The notes beneath the pieces were generated by a model. That model searched no databases and was not told the origin of the DNA. It worked only from the letters and a program-made list of their open reading frames with translations. The position numbers and the translations under genes are program-made. Shown here one piece after another: positions 60,427 through 64,000 of a stretch of 64,000 nt of DNA (positions within the stretch are counted from its first letter, which is position 1; every line of letters starts with the position of its first letter). Source of the stretch: Arctopsyche grandis (lineage: Eukaryota > Arthropoda > Insecta > Trichoptera > Hydropsychidae); contig NC_135356.1 in the NCBI RefSeq assembly GCF_051622035.1, forward strand, positions 26,008,839-26,072,838, written 5' to 3'.

Positions 60427-62675
60427 ATGGCGTCTTTGAGTACGCTTAAAAATACGCGGAAAAGCATTCGCGCTCGGTTAACGAGAAACGCGAATCAATT
60501 GGGGGACGATCTGAGCATCTTCGAGCTCAGAATCAGGCTCGAAACAATCAGACCATTACTGTCTGAATTCGAAGCGATCCAAGCTCAGATAAACGAGCTG
60601 GACCAAGAAGAGGCGCAGGCCTCCGAATCCGTCGTGGACCTATTTGATAGGGAGCATATGGCCGCCTTCGTGCGATGTACCGAAGCAATCAATTTGCGTG
60701 AGCCGCAATTGAGCGCTTCACCGTTAGATGGCGCTAACCTCACAATGTCACCTGTACCGCAATCAAATTCGGCAATAAAATTGCCCCGTTTGGAGTTGCC
60801 CACCTTCGAAGGCAACGTCCAAAATTGGCCGCTTTTTTCACAACGCTTCTTGGCCGCTATGGCCGGCGAGTGTTCGCAAATCGCCCGGTTCCAATACTTA
60901 CTAGGAAGCCTAAAAGGAGAGCCCCAACGTTTAGTTGACGGCTTGGAATTAGCTTCAAATTCATTTACGAGCGCGTGGTCCATTTTGGATCAACGCTATA
61001 ACAACAAAAAAATTGTTGTTCAGTATCACCTTCAGGCATTGCTTGAAGCCGAGCCAGTCGTGAGCAACAATCACGTCAGTCTGCGTCGTCTCATAGATGA
61101 TGCCAACATGCATGTACGTGCGCTCGTTAACTTGGGCGTCCGGGTCGAGACCTGGAACGAGATTCTGGTGATGTTTATCACCAGAAAACTCGACCGGAGT
61201 ACACTTCAGCAATGGGAGTTTCAGACTCCCAAGTATGAAGACTGCACGTTTAGCAAAATAATGCATTTTCTAACGTGCCAGTGCCAATCGATGGCAAATG
61301 CCGACTTCGTCTTAAAAGGCGAGTCGAATCCTCGACCAAGAACCATTACGAATCCGAAGGCAGCAGTTCTGCATGTGAGGAGGGAACGCCCCTCCTGCAT
61401 CAGTTGCAGCGGAAGTCATTATCTGCTAGCCTGTCCATCATTCCGCCAAATGAGCGGTGATGAGCGTAGGTCGAACGCCATAAAACGTCGACTATGTCTC
61501 AACTGCTTGAGGCCAGGGCACATAGTTCACGCGTGCCAAACAAAGCAGAGATGCTTCAAATGCGGTCATGCCCATCACACCATGTTGCATGACTCAACTC
61601 CATACCAAACTTCGCCTTCAAATAAGGCCAAACATTATCGGAGCCCCAAGAAATCAGAGAACGCCAAACCCGTAAAATCATCGTTGGTTTTACACTCGGT
61701 GAGACGCGTATCGCCTTCTCACGCCCGAACTGTCCTGTTATCCACCGTGGAAGTACAAGTTCGCGGCGGAGATGGGCGTTCACACAAGGTTCGAGCATTG
61801 TTAGATAACGGCTCCGAACTCAACCTCATCTTTGAAGACTTAAGAAGGCGACTCGCCTTAAAGTCGAAAAGGATGGACGTCAACCTGGTAGGAATAGGTT
61901 CAAATAGGACGTCCATTACTAGTGGCGCGGTAATTCGAATTCTACCGCGCATCCCCAATCAGGGCTCCAGTGTTGATCTCGATTGCGCAATCATGCCCGA
62001 GATCGCGAATCAACTTCCATCGCGCAACGTGTCCGAGATTCGGAGCCATTTGCCGCTTCATCTCCCCCTTGCCGATCCGTCATTCGATATTCCCGGTACA
62101 GTGGATATGGTGATAGGCAGCGACGCCTATCATGCGATGTTACGCAATGGCAAACGTACCATTTTAGTTCCCTCCAAGTCACGCGGTGACAGAGGAGGAC
62201 GCATCGCGATGATGAATACAGCTTTCGGCTGGATATTGGGCGGCTCTCTAGAAGCGCCCACAGTTTCAAGCGATTCTCGGAATTGCCATCACACAACGGG
62301 TCGTGATCCGTTATCTTGTTTTGGCGCGAGACGTCCAGTCAAGACAGTTACGCGTCCCCTGGACGAATCGCGTATTTCCGCGGTACGAAGATTCCGCTTG
62401 CCGAAGCGCAATGTACCCGCGCCCTTTAACCCTCACATCTTTCGACCTTCCCAACCGAGCTCCCATAACTCCTGGCCAGTTCCTAGTGGGTGCACCACTA
62501 GTTGCGCAACAGCAGGAGGATCTGGTCGATCAGCTCGGAGCGAGGGTGCTACCACACCAGCACATGCAGCAGCGGCCCCTGGCAGACAGGGGCACAGGAG
62601 TAGGTCCTACTACTCCTCCATCAGCAACACCAAGCGAGCAGTCCGGCGAGTAGCTCGACTGCCAGTCGAGCAGCA

Positions 62676-62739
<64 letters not shown>

Positions 62740-63255
62740 GGATGCGGCAGTGTGTTGCTGGCTCGTTGTTCGGCTATGTTCAGAAGGTCTCTGGTTGCGG
62801 CAGTGTGTTGTTGGCTCGGCGTTCGGCTATGTTCAGAAGGTCTCTGGATGCGGCAGTGTGTTGTTGGCTCAGCGTTCGGCTATGTTCAGAAGGTCTCTGG
62901 TTGCGGCAGTGTGTTGTTGGCTCAGCGTTCGGCTATGTTCAGAAGGTCTCTGGTTGCGGCAGTGTGTTGTTGGCTCGGCGTTCGGCTATGTTCAAAAGGT
63001 CTCTGGATGCGGCAGTGTGTTGCTGGCTCGTTGTTCGGCTATGTTCAGAAGGTCTCTGGTTGCGGCAGTGTGTTGCTGGCTCGTTGTTCGGCTATGTTCA
63101 GAAGGTCTCTGGATGCGGCAGTGTGTTACTGGCTCGTTCGGCTGGTTGATCTTCCAAGTCCGCGTAGTGTAGTGGTGGCAGGTCAGGAGCTGGATGTCGA
63201 CTGGTCTGCTGCTGTGTGTCGACTGGCATTGTTTGGGTTGTACCTCCTTTTATAG
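60427..63255 (+). CDS. BEL/Pao gag-protease ORF, chimeric C-terminus
   Basis: ATG at 60427 opens 942 codons. An N-terminal coiled-coil-like part is followed by the gag domain (about residues 118-300; LPRLELPTFEGNVQNWPLFS, then SAWSILDQRYNNKK). Three Cys/His clusters follow (CISCSGSHYLLAC near 324, CLNCLRPGHIVHAC near 357, CFKCGHAHHTMLH near 376). The retropepsin-like part has LLDNGSELN with the catalytic Asp near 460. Homology ends near residue 615 (FGWILGGSLEAP). Reverse transcriptase, RNase H and most of integrase are deleted. The frame then passes integrase remnants out of frame, a TA array (IYIYIY) and the 53-bp minisatellite, so the last 170 or so residues are not BEL. The element is defective. 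Confidence 0.85.
62300..62530 (+). pseudogene. BEL integrase C-terminal remnant
   Basis: In the third frame relative to gag, LTLTSFDLPNRAPITPGQFL and VGAPLVAQQQEDL give the conserved end of BEL/Pao pol (TPGHFLVGAPL). It joins the protease region through a large internal deletion. A palindromic AGCTCGACTGCCAGTCGAGC follows at 62651-62670. Confidence 0.8.
62680..62737. repeat. (TA)n joining BEL and minisatellite block
   Basis: About 58 bp of TA forming the breakpoint between the BEL remnant and the duplicated minisatellite block. Confidence 0.95.
62738..63147. repeat. 53-bp minisatellite, second copy
   Basis: TATGTTCAGAAGGTCTCTGG (one unit has CAAAAGG) recurs at 62775, 62828, 62881, 62934, 62987, 63040 and 63093, exact 53-base period. 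The unit variants come in a different order from the first array. Confidence 0.95.
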
Positions 63256-64000
63256 TGTTTCTGGTATCGCCTGAACCATGGTGGTGGTTGTTGATGCGTA
63301 AGCGAGGAATGTGCTTTTGTCGAGGGGTAGAATTTTCTGGAATGATTGGCGCCGTTCCGCTCGATGTAGTTTAATGGCTGCGGTGTGCTTCGACCGGTTT
63401 GGTTCCGCTCGACTGGTAGGGGTGTTCCACTTGAGTTTAGTTTAATGGCTGCAGGTGTGCTTCGACTGGTTTGGTTCCGCTCGAGTGGTAGGGGTGGAAC
63501 TTTTTCGAAGGTTTTGGCACCGTTCCGCTTGAGTTTAGTTTAATGGCTGCAGGTGTGCTTCGACTGGTTTTGGGAATGTATTCTGCGTCGCAGTAAATGT
63601 TTTTGATGAATGTGACGAGATTCCCACAAACTAATAGGTTATTTACGTAAAGCATCCGACTCAAACACAAAACAGAAAACGTTTAGATTCATTCAAATGT
63701 AGCATGTATCAATGGCATTGACTCAATGCGAGTATCTAAAAATGTGTCGATTTGAAAATGTAATTGATATACATTTCTTCAATTTTCCCAAAATTTCCAT
63801 CGCCCAAAGTTCCCAGGGAAAAAAACCCGGTTTATTCCCAGGTCTTTTCCCGCTGGCACATCTCTAGCCATACATAGTGAGTGTGGCAAGCACGTAAATA
63901 CAAATCTCCAACACTCCCCATTGATTAGTGCTTGCCGATATATACAGTACAATATTAAAATACAAAATTCAAAACTCTCACCGAGTTTACATATACATCA
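62738..64000. repeat. Near-identical copy of 19600-20812
   Basis: Apart from the tandem array and a few substitutions (GCGTAGTG against GCGAAGTG), the sequence repeats the first block including its right terminus (63866 equals 20672) and at least 130 bp of flanking DNA up to the window end. Shared flank means duplication of a larger segment, not independent transposition. Confidence 0.95.

Overview
This window is repeat-saturated, AT-rich genomic DNA from an animal, almost certainly an insect. It carries an intron-containing BTB/BACK-kelch gene with GT-AG introns. It also carries a BEL/Pao retrotransposon with an insect-type gag, R1-like and RTE-like non-LTR retrotransposons, several hAT elements with ZBED/SCAND3-like transposases, Tc1/mariner-superfamily relics, and very long (TA)n and (CA)n arrays. 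The order cannot be fixed from sequence alone. I see no bacterial operon, CRISPR array, rRNA or tRNA gene.

Layout. 1-10.2 kb: AT-rich DNA with a nested fold-back element (1467-3533), a 373-bp tandem duplication, five to six members of a small hAT-like MITE family (TAGAG ends, 8-bp target duplications), and a Tc1 relic split by a solo LTR. 10.5-12.4 kb: a GC-rich, CpG-dense promoter-like island with ETS and CRE sites and a possible minus-strand first exon, the best hint of an unrecognised gene outside the kelch locus. 12.4-19.2 kb: AT-rich DNA with more hAT-type non-autonomous elements, including one whose ends are built of TCTCGAGA palindromes, and a non-LTR 3' end. 19.3-22.9 kb: a TAGAG-ended element carrying a 53-bp minisatellite, a BEL-type solo LTR, a GC-rich repeat and a fold-back array of GGTCAC units.

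24.0-34.4 kb and 42.1-56.4 kb are two copies of one segmental duplication containing the same 5'-truncated kelch gene (eight recognisable exons). Copy 1 (29181-33463) reads open. Copy 2 (51146-55535) has a one-base deletion in exon 6 and is a pseudogene. The duplication acts as a natural before/after control: an RTE insertion, a 193-bp MITE and four hAT insertions are each present in one copy and absent from the other, with the empty site visible. Between the copies (34.4-42.1 kb) lie short LTRs, a GC-rich repeat, long-TIR elements, and an R1 element interrupted by a hAT element that is itself interrupted by a long-TIR element.

57-64 kb: flanking duplicated blocks, an R1 reverse-transcriptase relic, and a BEL/Pao element (LTR, primer-binding site matching tRNA-Tyr, gag-protease ORF). 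The BEL body is truncated and runs through a TA array into a second copy of the 53-bp minisatellite block, which continues to the window end. The genes do not form a pathway. The window is a record of successive transposition into one duplicated gene neighbourhood.
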